From IMG/VR virus record IMGVR_UViG_3300042891_001512, positions 47,346-111,345 of that record: a stretch of 64,000 nucleotides of DNA; one strand, written 5' to 3'. The stretch comes from a virus. The position numbers and the translations under genes are program-made. Below are positions 41,230-52,208 of the stretch, in pieces. The notes under the pieces are model-generated. The model saw only the letters and a list, made by a program, of their open reading frames with translations, ran no database searches and had not been told where the DNA came from. Positions within the stretch are counted from its first letter, which is position 1; every line of letters starts with the position of its first letter.

Positions 41230-44200
41230 ATTAAAAATTTGGAAAAAAACATATAATCCATCAAGAGACAAAAGCGAAAACATAAAAGCTTTAGTTTCAC
41301 AGGAGTCAACTTGGTTAACTGATCAATTGACTATTGGGTCAAATGATCCCACTGGAGATTCTGTTGAGGCTTTAAACTATTTGGAAGAAGTTTTTGAAAA
41401 AGTTTATGAATCTAATTGGCAAACAAAATTAAAAGATTTAAAACTCTATGCTTCTCCAAATCAAGACCCATCGACAGTTGACTGGACCGGTTTCTATAGA
41501 GTATTCAAACCTCTTAGAGATGACAATGTTCTTGACCCACTAAAAGGTGCAGTAGATGCAGACCAATTAAATAGAATTTTCGTAAAGATACAAAATTCAG
41601 GGCTATTAAATTTAGCTGGGTATGCTAGCGACATAGCAGCTTTTGGCAAAAAAAGATTATCTAATTCTGCTACTGTAAAAAGATCTGCATTTGATTTTGT
41701 AAACCCAACAGAAGATCAAGCATGGTTGGACCAGTTAATATTCACCGTTAAAAACGTATCCAGAGATCCATTAACACTGTCCACTATCAATATGTATTTC
41801 CCATCTTTAGTTACATTCTTTTTTGATGCGTTAGCAGTGACGGCAGATTATTCAGCTGGCGGCACAGGCGGTGGAGAAGATGACACTGTAAATAATTTAA
41901 AAGATTTTTTAAAGTCTTTACAAACAGCACTAGGCGCAAAAGAAGGTCAAGATGTATTCACTCTTGTTTTTAGTGGACCTAATGATCCAAATAACTTTAA
42001 AAACACAGCAGAACGAATTAAGGAAGTTTTAAAAAAATCTCCTTACAGAGCAAACATTTCTCCTCAGTCACCGGACATCTTTCATCTCAGACTAGGTGCT
42101 GCAAACTTCTACGTACCACCGTTATCAATCAATATAAATACCGCATTTAAGACTGGAAGCTTAACAGGTGGTGCTCTTAGGCAAAAGAATACTCCAAAAT
42201 TTAATTCTGGTTATAAAGAAACTTCTATAACAATGAGATTGTTCTTCCCTAACTACGAAGAAATTTGGGGCATATCAGTTGAAGACGCATCTAGAATACA
42301 ACTAAAAGATAATTTTGTAATTGATTTTTCCTCTACTGGAGATTCTGATAAAAAAATAGATAAGTTTCTTTCTTCACTAAGAGGTATTGTGGCGGCATTT
42401 AAATACTCGCCATTCCTTCCTATAAAGAGCGCCTACTTGAATAGTGTCCATGGCATAACTGCAGTTGCTCTTTCTAATATCCAAATACAGACCATACCTA
42501 ATTTCCCATTCGCCTTAGCGGTTGATATAGAGTTATTAAACTTTAATCATAAACCACTTATGCCGATGATAACTGATTTTAACCAAGCGATACATTGGGG
42601 TAAGTATAGACAGTATATGGGTAAGGCAGCTGTATCTTTAAACAAATATGTTAATGGAGAATTTCTTCAAAAGCAAAGTGATGTTAAAGCTTCAGATAGG
42701 ACAGAAAGCCCTATCACAATGCAGCCAAATGTTACCGATGCATTGGACAGAAGGTACGGCGCAGATTCAATAGAAAAATCTTACGGCATATCTGCGGTCA
42801 ATCTATCGGAAAGCGAATTGGTTACAAACGTAGTCAATGAATGGACAAATGGGAATAATATATCTTTTTATATTCCTATAGAATCTCAAACAAAAATATT
42901 CTTGCCAGACATGAGTTCTTTCAGGGCTAATAATGAAGAATTATTATCAGACCAAAACGAAGATTTTTGGTCAAGAATATTAAACTATTTTGGAATTAAT
43001 GTAAATAATTCATCTGACTATGGCGTTAAGTTAGCCAACGCATATGATTTGTCAATGAGCGGACAATACAATAGGAACATCAGAACTATACTTAAAGATT
43101 CTTTAGACGTTTTAACGGCTGGTTCTTCAGACGGAGAAGTAAAAGAAAAAGTATACGCCTATCTGGTTAAGGTATTCAAAATACAAAACAAGAGTTTATC
43201 TCAAAATGAAAAAAAATATATAGAAGATATTAATAGCGATAATGTTCCTGCCGGCATTGGCAACGGAAGCTATATAGTAAATGGTGAAACACTTTCCAAT
43301 GTAAGCATTGTTGCAGCAAAAGAGTACATGAAAAAAATAGCTTTAAGCTCAAAAGCTTATCTTGATCAGACAACAAATACTTTGGTCAACAAGAAGGCTA
43401 AAGAGCAACTTATATCAATACCAGCAGATGGAGAATTGGGAAGTGAAGCCTATCAAAATCTACAAAAGGAAACTAAGTCTCAAGTAAGTGACGCATTTAG
43501 CGTTCTTGTTTATGAAAGATTTTATTCAAGTGGACCAATCCAAGCTTTGATGGAGGCGGTCAGAGCAAGGTCTGGCTCGTTCCAATTTAGGGAATGGGAA
43601 GTACCGATGCTCAAGGTGGACCTAGATCCAACCGCAGTTACAGTTACTGGGGTAAGTGTTTCTATGGGAAATAATTTAGCTAAGCTTCAACTTCAAATGC
43701 AAGATGAACCAACTTACCAACACATTGGTGGTAAAGATTCGTTCATAAATATATCTATGACAGTAGTTGGGGAGAAAGAATTAGCTAAAATAAAAAGAAT
43801 TTTTGATCATGTAAACGCTTTGGCAAGACTAGAACATGCAAGTGGTGTTCTTGGGTTTATGGGAATAAAGAATATAATTACTGCATTGTGTGGTATTAAA
43901 TATGTTATGCCATCAAATTACACAGTGTCTACAGTCCCAGATTACCCCCATGTTTACCAAGTTAACTTAAGCTTAATGGACTTTGATGTTTTCCAACAGA
44001 CTAGAGAAAAATTAAGTTCTGTACAGCAAAAAGATTTTATAGATAATTTTTCTTCAAAAAGAAATCCATTCTTAAGAATCAAACAACTTTGGGGATCTTT
44101 TAATGCCTACCCCGATTTACCTCTTGAGGTAAAAGACACTAACAACGAAACAGTTGGAACTCTTGATCCAGATTTCTATTTTAGATCTTTTGATATGTTT

Positions 44201-47200
44201 GATAAAGATATTATATACAATATAACGCAACAAACTAAACCAATTACTTTCGGCCCAACCGACAAAGATGCTATTGAATCTCAACAGATTTATAAAGCAT
44301 ACCAATATCTTCCTACGTTTGTTAGAGAATATTCTAGTCTATTAAAAAGTGAAGATAAAAAAGCAAAATTAAAAGATTTAAGTACTTGGTTAAGAAGTAA
44401 TAATATAGATTTTAATATTTTCTTAAGAGCATTTGAAAGCTGGAATAAGAACCCTTACGACGCTGCGGGTGGATCTCCAATACCATCAAATTCAGGCGTT
44501 GTTGTTTTAACAGATTATATAGAATTTATTGAAGAACAAGATCCAGAAATTATTAATAAAATATCTTCCGCACCTTACCAAGTTGGAGATATATCATCTT
44601 CAAGTCTAGAAGCATATAAAGAAATAGAATTGGCTTTAGCTGGAGAGTTTAGTCTGCCAGATGAAAGTGAAATAAGTTTCTTGCCAGAAGAGTTAAATGC
44701 GCACGTTAATATATATATGATGCCGATCAAGGATCCAAGCGATCCAGGTAAGGTCCCAGCTATGGTGGTTTCAGCATTTGGGCAGAACTTTGGTTATATA
44801 GATACAGAAAAAGGTTCAAGATTTTATCTTACAATAGATGGGGTAAAAGTTCAAAAGGGTTCAAAAGTTTTTGAGTTAGCACCAATACCTATAGAAGAAT
44901 ATTCAAACCCAGCTCTTGGCACTAAGAATTCCGCAGTTGCAGGACTAACGCCTCTTTCTGATTATGGAAGTCCAATTTCTCATGGAGATGGTCAAGTTCC
45001 AGAATGGTCTACTGGCAAGGGACAACCACCTGTATCAGTGAACATGCACTGGGAAAAAATGTTAGTTGACACTCAATACCGAGATGTATCAGGCAGAATG
45101 ATAAGAGCATTCCCGACCTACATGCTTTGGTTGATAGATGAGGGCGGCTACTTTGCCGGAGTAAAACTGTTTGATAATTTTTATGGCCTACAATCTATTG
45201 TTGATTTTTCTGTGGTTTCATCAGAAGACCTTTTGGGTGACACTTTAATATTTAGGGTATCTAATCTATATTCCAAATTAACAAAAGCAGCATCGTCAGA
45301 TATATTTAGCGCAGACTCCCCGCTTGGTGGAATGGCTTCTTCTGGAATAGGTTCTATATTAGATAATACTTTAAATAAAGCTAGGAATATTTTATCTCAT
45401 ATGAAAAATGATTATGTTGTCAACGTAGAGAACATAATTTTAAAACCAGGAGTAAGAGTTCACCTAAGAGGTGGATACGGTTCAAATCCAAACAGCTTGC
45501 AAACTTTATTTAATGGAACTATAACCCAAGTTGAGTACGGGGAAATTGTTACTGTTACAGCTCAGTCAGACGCTATAGAACTTGGCGCAGTTGTTAACTC
45601 TACAAATAAAAAAGGTGACAGCGGAAAAATAGATGGAGGAATAAATACTGGGCTTTGGATGTCAGAGCCTAGAGACTTAATGGTCAGACTATTATCTATG
45701 GGTACTTCTAGGTTTAGAGAAGGAATAGCTAACGCAAATAGAGGATTAGTATTTTCTGAAAATAAATTTGGCATTAGACATTTTGGCGCAATGATATACG
45801 CACCAATGAGTGAAGCAGAAGCATCAAGGCAATACGCTCTAGTTGATGCAGTGGCAGATTCTCACAGAGCTGCTAATGAATTAAGCGGTTCTGCAATAGG
45901 TAAGTCCGCGTTAAATATGGTTGGCATAGGTGTGCAAGAATTTAGATACCCAGTAGCTTCTTTGATGGGTCAACTTTGGTCAAATTTCTCAGCTCAAAGA
46001 GATATGGAAATATTCAAAAGAAATATATATCCAGGAAACGGAACTGGAATAGCACAATTTTTAGGCGGAGATTTAGGAGATGGCTGGACAAGCGTAGCTT
46101 CTATAACGCCAGAAGATCAACCTAATCCAAGATTAGAATATTTATCAAAGTTATCAGACAGATCTTGGAATAGTTTAATGTCCAAGTATGATTCGGCTGA
46201 CCCAAACGCAACCGCAGTAATTGATTCAACAACACAAGACGGGCAGATAAGAGATAGCCAAGGAAGTGCAAATCTATTTAGAAGTCTTTCCTTGGGTGGA
46301 ATTGGCGGAACATTGGCATTGGCCGGTGGTCCAGTAACCGCCACTATTGGTGTTGGCATAGGTCTTCTTGGAGTTTTAAGTGGAAGAGGCGGAAACAATA
46401 TCTTCAGAACACTTGGTTTAATTAGCGCAAACAGCGATGACGACATGCCTGGGTTTGATGAAGTTTCTTTTAGAGCTCAAACATATATGAGAACTGTTTG
46501 GGATCTTTTCCAAACATGCGCTAGATTACTTCCTAATTACATAGTTGCGGTGAGACCATTCGAAGATAGATCAACTGTTTTCTACGGCAAACCACACTGG
46601 CTTTACACTTCAGGCGTAGTGCCAATCACAACTGGATATCCTGGCGATGAAAAAGCAGCCGAACTAGGAATAATACCTCCGCAAATAAATGATCCAGATT
46701 TTGATTTGATGACAATCATAACGGACATAAACAAAAACATAAATCCATACGCAGATGCCGAAGCCTTCTTAAGGGGTACTGAACCATTGGAAGCATTAAA
46801 CGGTCTTGCAACATCACAAAAAAATGCAGAAGGAATTTTTAATGCGGCGGGTTATTTGAGGGAACAAGGAATATTAATTAATTTTAATGATAAAGATTTT
46901 CAAGAGATAGCAGACGCAAAAGGAAATATAATTGCAAAACTTCCTACATCAAAAGGAAAAGTAACAATAGGATTTCACTTACCTGTGGGCAATAATGTCG
47001 AGATCGTAACTGATTTAACTGGTTCCTCACACGCGCAGATTCAACAGCTTCCAAGTAGATTCAGGTATCCATTTTTTACCGCAAGAAACAATGACGATAA
47101 AACTCTAGATACCTATGCTTTTCAGTACAACATTGCTAAGACCGGAGCAGGCAATACAAACACTGGGCAGAATACTTCTGGTAGTGATTCATTTATTCTG

Positions 47201-50200
47201 AATAGGGTTGATAATATATATGGACAAGAATTTAAAGATTTTTTAATATATGACATAGACTATCAAACAGAAAAGGGTCTTTCTGGTTCTCAGATTGTAG
47301 AGTTATTAAATAATCCTATTGATTTTTCTTTGAATGGTTTTATCCCGGAAACAATTGCAAACCAACAATCACTATCAATAACGATGCCTTTCCCTGAGCC
47401 AGCTTTAAACAGTCAAAATTCATCAGATATATTAGAACTTAGTCCAGAGTTAAATGGAAGTAGGCCGTTCTCCTATAGCGAGTGGCAACCACCAAAAACA
47501 AATCTAGAAGAGCAATTTTATATAGCCATGAGATGGCCTTACAACGTTGCAGTGTCAGATGAAAATTTGGTTAAGAAATTTAAAAAATGGTATTTTGATA
47601 ATGACAGCGCATCTTTGTATGGTGAAGCTAAAGACTATCAGAATATGCACGTACTTGTGTATAATCCTTCCGCTAATAATGGACAAGGTGCAGCCGTAGT
47701 TTGTAAGCCAGCCTACTTTCTTTGGGGCAAAAATGAAACAGTAGATATTAAACTCGCAAATGCTAATGGAAGCGATGCAATTAATCTAGAGCAAACAGAA
47801 ATAGATGCCGTAGTTTCTCCAGACGCAGCTTATTACTTAGACGTTTTAACTGTTAATAAACTTTCTGTTAAAAGAGACGAACCAGGCAAAGACGCATGGA
47901 GATATGAAGATAAGGGGTACGCACCGGTACCGGATATAGAAGAATGTTATTTTGCATTTGTTCCAAATACAGTTCCACTTGGTGTGGCCTTTAGTTCTGT
48001 AGTGCCAATTAAAAATTTCAAAATTAAAAAATCTACTAATAATGGACCTGCGCTTGAACCATTTAATCCTGGTGCAACTGAGGCTCCTACAGAAGATTCA
48101 GTTGTAATTGGGTTTGGTCCTTGGACAGCGGGGACAGATGGTGGAGACTTGTACGCTATCTTAAAAAACCCAAACCTAGAAGCAATTAGACAGTATGTTC
48201 CAGAAAATGCAGCCGATACAGGTGACGCTAATTATGCACGCGGTGGAAATTTTAAAAGCTATTATGATCTGATAAGAAAACCAGTTGATGATGCAAGTAG
48301 AGGAAATTTAAATGATTTACTGTATGGAATAAATATTCTTAAAAGCGAAAAATCAGATAAGGATTATAGTTCTTCTGGAAGAATAGAGTTCCCATCAGTT
48401 TATTCTCTTCAAGATAGTACTTCAATTGAGTCAAGAAAATTCTACGATGAAGATTATGATTTGAACACAACAGTTATAGCTGGAAATGGAAGAACTTTAG
48501 CTCAAGCTCAGCAAATATGGGACCAGTTCCGCTATGGTTATCATACATACGAATCAGTTAAAGACATTTTTGAAGAAACATATTTAATGAATTGGGATGA
48601 TACGACTCCATTCACTGGCGAAATACAAAAGATTTTTAGTGGCAAGCAACTGCCAGATGATTTTGGAACCTATAATAAATTTAATGTTACGGGCAGCAGC
48701 GCTTTAGATGAATTTAGTTTATTGTTTGGAGATAAGCCGACTTCATCACAGGCAGATGCAATAGAGTTTGCAAGAAAAAATTTCATAGATGCACCTATAG
48801 CTGATGGTGGTTTAATAGAATATTTTAATGCACTTAGCATAGAAAAAATAGCACTTTTAAAATCAAACTTATTTGATCCAGTCCAAATGGGCAATATATA
48901 TGGCGAAACGTTAACTGAAGCAGACCTAGGTTCTGTAATAAGAAACCCTCAAGATTTATTCTATTATCTTGTTGGTCTATTCAGACAGGCTATGTGGAAC
49001 GACGCCTACGCAAGAGCTTGGTTGGTTCTTAAGCCAGATAGAAGAATAAATTATGGCAATTCTCCTACAGATGAAACCTGGTCATTCAAACCTGTTGATA
49101 AAATATTCCAAGCTTTTATTTTCCCAGGGAACACGTACGCTAAAGATAAAACTAAATTCCTTCAACTTCTTTTTAAGAACAAGAGTGAGGGAAATAGTAC
49201 AACTAACTTAGCCAGTAGAACTTTAAGTAGTTTAGGCGATTTTTATGATAAGAGTATTGGTCAGATATTTAATGCTGTCACCGACAGCTTATCTGCGTTG
49301 TTCAACGTGTTCAGACTCAACATGCTTCAAACTGGGTATGGGCTTTCTCAGAGTACAGTGCTTGCAAGACAGGCAAATATTCTGAATAAAGCTTTAAACG
49401 ATTCTATATATTATCAGTTGGGAAGACCAGGTTCTTTGTTAAGGGCTGTAGATAATCCGTTTACAAGAGAATACGCAGAACCGGTAGTAGAAATTAGAGA
49501 GCCATTCCAAAGAATACATTATCTAAGTTCTTTCTCTCATATATTATCAAATCAAATCCAAGAAAATTCTGGAGTTGCCACGACAATAACAGCGGTATCC
49601 GATGGCAAGTACCCAGTAACTGTATCTTTAGATAAGGGTGCGCCAGCTGATAGGCAAGTTGAGAATACTGTAGAGACTGGTATCTACTTTGACAACGTAG
49701 TCGGCAGTGGATTTTTTGGGTTCTTACACCCGTTGCTACATCCTTTTGAAACTGGAAGAGGAATATCTAAAAACGTAACTGGAGCACCAGATGAGTTAAG
49801 TGCGAAAAGAGTTGCGCTCAGTCACCTAAGAGAATCCGTAAAAGATATATACAGCGGAGAAATAATTATATTAGGTAACGCAGACATAAGGCCTCATGAC
49901 TTAGTTTACCTTGCTGATATATATGAAAGAATGTACGGTATGTTTGAAGTAGAACAAGTCGTACATCACTTTACTTCAGAGCTTGGTTTCGTAACTTCGA
50001 TAACCCCAAACGCCCTAGTAACTGTTAATGACCCAGCAAGATGGTTTATGACTTCCTGGTTGCATTCTTGGATGAATGTCCAAACAGTAAGAAATGATAC
50101 TAGAATATATCTAGATTCATTAAGAGCTGGCAATACTGGTATAACTATGGGCGGAGAAATATCTTTAGACGCTCTAGGCAATTCGTTAACTCCACAATTA

Positions 50201-52207
50201 ATAGGCGGCATGCAATTTACTGGTGGATCTTCAGCTTTGATAAAAGACGTTGTGGCGAATGTTACTGCTTCTGGTTTTACAAATTCTGGTTTATCAGAAT
50301 CAATAAAAGCACAAGCCGCTAAGAATGGAAACAATGGTCAAGTAGATGGTGCAGCTATTGCTGGAGTAATATCTGGAACAGCTGGCTTGGCAGTAGCTGT
50401 CGGTTCAGCTGGTTATGGCGTTGCAGCTGGCGCAGCAGCAGTGTCGGCTGGAACAATTGCTGGAGTTGGTGCAGCCCCTATCATAGCTACAGCTGGCATG
50501 TTGTTGGGCCCTTTAGCCTGGAAGGCTTGGAAGTGGGTTAGAAACAATTTGTTAGATCAGCACGGATGCTATGTACAGTATCTAACAAGAAACGGCCAAC
50601 CAATGGAAGCTGGCCTTTCTTATAACCAGGGCATGGTCGTGGGAAGGTATCACTCTATAAGCTTACTGCCAGGAATACTTGGTGTAAGAACAAAAACTCG
50701 TTCAGCAGATGGTTACGAATATATTAGAACCAACGATTTGATGAAGAGTCTTGGTTGGAGTGAAATAGAAACAGCAAATTTTGTTAGATACGCTAGCTAT
50801 GAAAATGCACTAGTCCACGCACAAGTCCTGGGCTTAGCTGGTCTTGGTCCAGATAAAACTGGTTTTGAACCATTCTTTAAGGTTTTGTGCACCTTGGATA
50901 AGGGAACTGGATTGGGTGGTTCGGGTGTAACTGACGGCGACACAATACATGTTAAAGATGTATTGAATCCTAATGTTAAATTTACACTTCGTTTAGATGG
51001 AATAAACGTTTCCGAAAAAGTCCAAGTAGGATTCACAGAAACCTCTAAGAATGGTTATGTAATAGGAAAAAATATAAGATTAATAAATGGCAAATATTAC
51101 GCTACATTAGTCACTGGTGGTTACGACTACGATACCCAAGATGAAATAGTAAAAGATGCTTTTGGATACCCTATTCCTAAGCCAATAGAAAATAATTTAA
51201 TTCCAGCTAGAATGATTAATAATCAAGTTGCTTTTGGGGATAATATAACAGTAAGGAATTTAGGCTATCCATTCGATGGAACATTTAATGTCTTATCGTC
51301 TGTTGTAGTTGATCCAAATTTCAATTCAAATATAGTTAATTACGTAACATATGAGTTAAATCCAAATCAATCATCGATAGATTTATATGGCCCAGTACAA
51401 AATTATTATGATAGCAATTTACAAAATACTATAACTCCAATAGACAACAAGTTAATATTTGATTTGAATAACGAAAAACAAATAAAATATAGTTCTGAAC
51501 CTATTGAAAATGATTTAGTAATTCAAGACTTTGGTAGTCCGGGAATGGTCGCAACAGAATTTGTAAAAACTGTCTTGGAGAATAAAACATTTGTTGTCAG
51601 GATTAAACAGTCAAGAACTGCTCCAAATAAATTTGAAAATGAAAACGATTTTGAACCAAATGGTAATGACAATAGAATTAAGTTCTTAAAAGAAAGATAC
51701 CAAAGAACTCTGGGAACAGTCTTCTACAGCGTGCCATCTGGAGCTATGGAGAAATACAAAAATACTGTATTTACTTTTATGAAAAATTACGACTTTAACT
51801 CTGACCTAATTAGGGCTAAATTTAAAGATGAATTTTTTGATTCAAAAGAACCATTCTATATTAATTTCCCATACATATTTAGCACTGCATATGAATTGAA
51901 CAATAGATTTGACTGGAACAATAACGACTATACAGAAATGTTATCTGAGGGTCAGCCAAGGGGCGAAGAAAGAGTGAGAACATTCTACGCTTTGATAGAG
52001 GTTCTTAAGCTCTATGAGCTTTACGGCAACGCATCAAAGTGGCCAATTATGTTGTGGGATGAGTACTATGAAGATGGAACTCCAGTAACTCTTAACTGGG
52101 AATTAATTACTAGAAATTACGGAACAACAGTTTATACAAAAGATTTATTAACTGAGTCAGAATCAGTTATAACTAGTTCTGAACAAATGATAACAAAGGG
52201 TAAATAA
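41120..52207 (+). CDS. Giant baseplate hub / tail protein with split SNase-like C-terminal domain
   Basis: An open frame of 3695 codons; GTG 41120 is only the first possible start, and the real N-terminus probably comes from 40753 by a frame change. Recognisable regions: a hub-like beta module at about 42080-42590 (MRLFFPNYEEIWG, PNFPFALAVDIELLNF), a related one at about 43600-44010 (LDPTAVTVTGVSVSM, PDYPHVYQVNLSLMDF), GVRVHLRGGYGSN at about 45440-45590, and GNADIRPHDLVYLADIYERM at about 49877, as in tail hub proteins. Two Gly/Ala hydrophobic stretches (46290-46400; 50340-50530) could be membrane-active. From 50933 a staphylococcal-nuclease-like domain appears in two halves (50933-51016; 51545-51730). 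Confidence 0.65.
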   Translation: MQKKQETISSITKLFSGNPYLTEYATVIPAAESLYNRLKIWKKTYNPSRDKSENIKALVSQESTWLTDQLTIGSNDPTGDSVEALNYLEEVFEKVYESNWQTKLKDLKLYASPNQDPSTVDWTGFYRVFKPLRDDNVLDPLKGAVDADQLNRIFVKIQNSGLLNLAGYASDIAAFGKKRLSNSATVKRSAFDFVNPTEDQAWLDQLIFTVKNVSRDPLTLSTINMYFPSLVTFFFDALAVTADYSAGGTGGGEDDTVNNLKDFLKSLQTALGAKEGQDVFTLVFSGPNDPNNFKNTAERIKEVLKKSPYRANISPQSPDIFHLRLGAANFYVPPLSININTAFKTGSLTGGALRQKNTPKFNSGYKETSITMRLFFPNYEEIWGISVEDASRIQLKDNFVIDFSSTGDSDKKIDKFLSSLRGIVAAFKYSPFLPIKSAYLNSVHGITAVALSNIQIQTIPNFPFALAVDIELLNFNHKPLMPMITDFNQAIHWGKYRQYMGKAAVSLNKYVNGEFLQKQSDVKASDRTESPITMQPNVTDALDRRYGADSIEKSYGISAVNLSESELVTNVVNEWTNGNNISFYIPIESQTKIFLPDMSSFRANNEELLSDQNEDFWSRILNYFGINVNNSSDYGVKLANAYDLSMSGQYNRNIRTILKDSLDVLTAGSSDGEVKEKVYAYLVKVFKIQNKSLSQNEKKYIEDINSDNVPAGIGNGSYIVNGETLSNVSIVAAKEYMKKIALSSKAYLDQTTNTLVNKKAKEQLISIPADGELGSEAYQNLQKETKSQVSDAFSVLVYERFYSSGPIQALMEAVRARSGSFQFREWEVPMLKVDLDPTAVTVTGVSVSMGNNLAKLQLQMQDEPTYQHIGGKDSFINISMTVVGEKELAKIKRIFDHVNALARLEHASGVLGFMGIKNIITALCGIKYVMPSNYTVSTVPDYPHVYQVNLSLMDFDVFQQTREKLSSVQQKDFIDNFSSKRNPFLRIKQLWGSFNAYPDLPLEVKDTNNETVGTLDPDFYFRSFDMFDKDIIYNITQQTKPITFGPTDKDAIESQQIYKAYQYLPTFVREYSSLLKSEDKKAKLKDLSTWLRSNNIDFNIFLRAFESWNKNPYDAAGGSPIPSNSGVVVLTDYIEFIEEQDPEIINKISSAPYQVGDISSSSLEAYKEIELALAGEFSLPDESEISFLPEELNAHVNIYMMPIKDPSDPGKVPAMVVSAFGQNFGYIDTEKGSRFYLTIDGVKVQKGSKVFELAPIPIEEYSNPALGTKNSAVAGLTPLSDYGSPISHGDGQVPEWSTGKGQPPVSVNMHWEKMLVDTQYRDVSGRMIRAFPTYMLWLIDEGGYFAGVKLFDNFYGLQSIVDFSVVSSEDLLGDTLIFRVSNLYSKLTKAASSDIFSADSPLGGMASSGIGSILDNTLNKARNILSHMKNDYVVNVENIILKPGVRVHLRGGYGSNPNSLQTLFNGTITQVEYGEIVTVTAQSDAIELGAVVNSTNKKGDSGKIDGGINTGLWMSEPRDLMVRLLSMGTSRFREGIANANRGLVFSENKFGIRHFGAMIYAPMSEAEASRQYALVDAVADSHRAANELSGSAIGKSALNMVGIGVQEFRYPVASLMGQLWSNFSAQRDMEIFKRNIYPGNGTGIAQFLGGDLGDGWTSVASITPEDQPNPRLEYLSKLSDRSWNSLMSKYDSADPNATAVIDSTTQDGQIRDSQGSANLFRSLSLGGIGGTLALAGGPVTATIGVGIGLLGVLSGRGGNNIFRTLGLISANSDDDMPGFDEVSFRAQTYMRTVWDLFQTCARLLPNYIVAVRPFEDRSTVFYGKPHWLYTSGVVPITTGYPGDEKAAELGIIPPQINDPDFDLMTIITDINKNINPYADAEAFLRGTEPLEALNGLATSQKNAEGIFNAAGYLREQGILINFNDKDFQEIADAKGNIIAKLPTSKGKVTIGFHLPVGNNVEIVTDLTGSSHAQIQQLPSRFRYPFFTARNNDDKTLDTYAFQYNIAKTGAGNTNTGQNTSGSDSFILNRVDNIYGQEFKDFLIYDIDYQTEKGLSGSQIVELLNNPIDFSLNGFIPETIANQQSLSITMPFPEPALNSQNSSDILELSPELNGSRPFSYSEWQPPKTNLEEQFYIAMRWPYNVAVSDENLVKKFKKWYFDNDSASLYGEAKDYQNMHVLVYNPSANNGQGAAVVCKPAYFLWGKNETVDIKLANANGSDAINLEQTEIDAVVSPDAAYYLDVLTVNKLSVKRDEPGKDAWRYEDKGYAPVPDIEECYFAFVPNTVPLGVAFSSVVPIKNFKIKKSTNNGPALEPFNPGATEAPTEDSVVIGFGPWTAGTDGGDLYAILKNPNLEAIRQYVPENAADTGDANYARGGNFKSYYDLIRKPVDDASRGNLNDLLYGINILKSEKSDKDYSSSGRIEFPSVYSLQDSTSIESRKFYDEDYDLNTTVIAGNGRTLAQAQQIWDQFRYGYHTYESVKDIFEETYLMNWDDTTPFTGEIQKIFSGKQLPDDFGTYNKFNVTGSSALDEFSLLFGDKPTSSQADAIEFARKNFIDAPIADGGLIEYFNALSIEKIALLKSNLFDPVQMGNIYGETLTEADLGSVIRNPQDLFYYLVGLFRQAMWNDAYARAWLVLKPDRRINYGNSPTDETWSFKPVDKIFQAFIFPGNTYAKDKTKFLQLLFKNKSEGNSTTNLASRTLSSLGDFYDKSIGQIFNAVTDSLSALFNVFRLNMLQTGYGLSQSTVLARQANILNKALNDSIYYQLGRPGSLLRAVDNPFTREYAEPVVEIREPFQRIHYLSSFSHILSNQIQENSGVATTITAVSDGKYPVTVSLDKGAPADRQVENTVETGIYFDNVVGSGFFGFLHPLLHPFETGRGISKNVTGAPDELSAKRVALSHLRESVKDIYSGEIIILGNADIRPHDLVYLADIYERMYGMFEVEQVVHHFTSELGFVTSITPNALVTVNDPARWFMTSWLHSWMNVQTVRNDTRIYLDSLRAGNTGITMGGEISLDALGNSLTPQLIGGMQFTGGSSALIKDVVANVTASGFTNSGLSESIKAQAAKNGNNGQVDGAAIAGVISGTAGLAVAVGSAGYGVAAGAAAVSAGTIAGVGAAPIIATAGMLLGPLAWKAWKWVRNNLLDQHGCYVQYLTRNGQPMEAGLSYNQGMVVGRYHSISLLPGILGVRTKTRSADGYEYIRTNDLMKSLGWSEIETANFVRYASYENALVHAQVLGLAGLGPDKTGFEPFFKVLCTLDKGTGLGGSGVTDGDTIHVKDVLNPNVKFTLRLDGINVSEKVQVGFTETSKNGYVIGKNIRLINGKYYATLVTGGYDYDTQDEIVKDAFGYPIPKPIENNLIPARMINNQVAFGDNITVRNLGYPFDGTFNVLSSVVVDPNFNSNIVNYVTYELNPNQSSIDLYGPVQNYYDSNLQNTITPIDNKLIFDLNNEKQIKYSSEPIENDLVIQDFGSPGMVATEFVKTVLENKTFVVRIKQSRTAPNKFENENDFEPNGNDNRIKFLKERYQRTLGTVFYSVPSGAMEKYKNTVFTFMKNYDFNSDLIRAKFKDEFFDSKEPFYINFPYIFSTAYELNNRFDWNNNDYTEMLSEGQPRGEERVRTFYALIEVLKLYELYGNASKWPIMLWDEYYEDGTPVTLNWELITRNYGTTVYTKDLLTESESVITSSEQMITKGK
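41155..41170 (+). other. Putative +1 frameshift site (AAA GCT TTT C AGC)
   Basis: In the 5' frame the codons are AAA GCT TTT CAG; in the giant frame they are TTC AGC GGA AAC. A tRNA-Phe shifting from UUU to UUC at 41161-41164 gives K-A-F-S-G-N-P, a continuous chain. A one-base insertion in a T tract would look the same. Confidence 0.55.
50933..51730 (+). other. Split staphylococcal-nuclease-like domain inside the giant hub protein
   Basis: First half: DGDTIHVKD, then R at 50990 in LRLDGINVSE with E at 51014, matching SNase strands carrying the DGD, catalytic Arg and Glu. Second half: ATEFVKTVLENKTFVVRI (51551-51605) and ERYQRTLGTVFYS (51690-51730), matching the SNase helix and the second catalytic Arg. 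About 180 residues of unrelated beta sequence separate them. The calcium-ligand Asp after the first Arg is Asn. Confidence 0.5.
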
Positions 52208-52208
52208 A

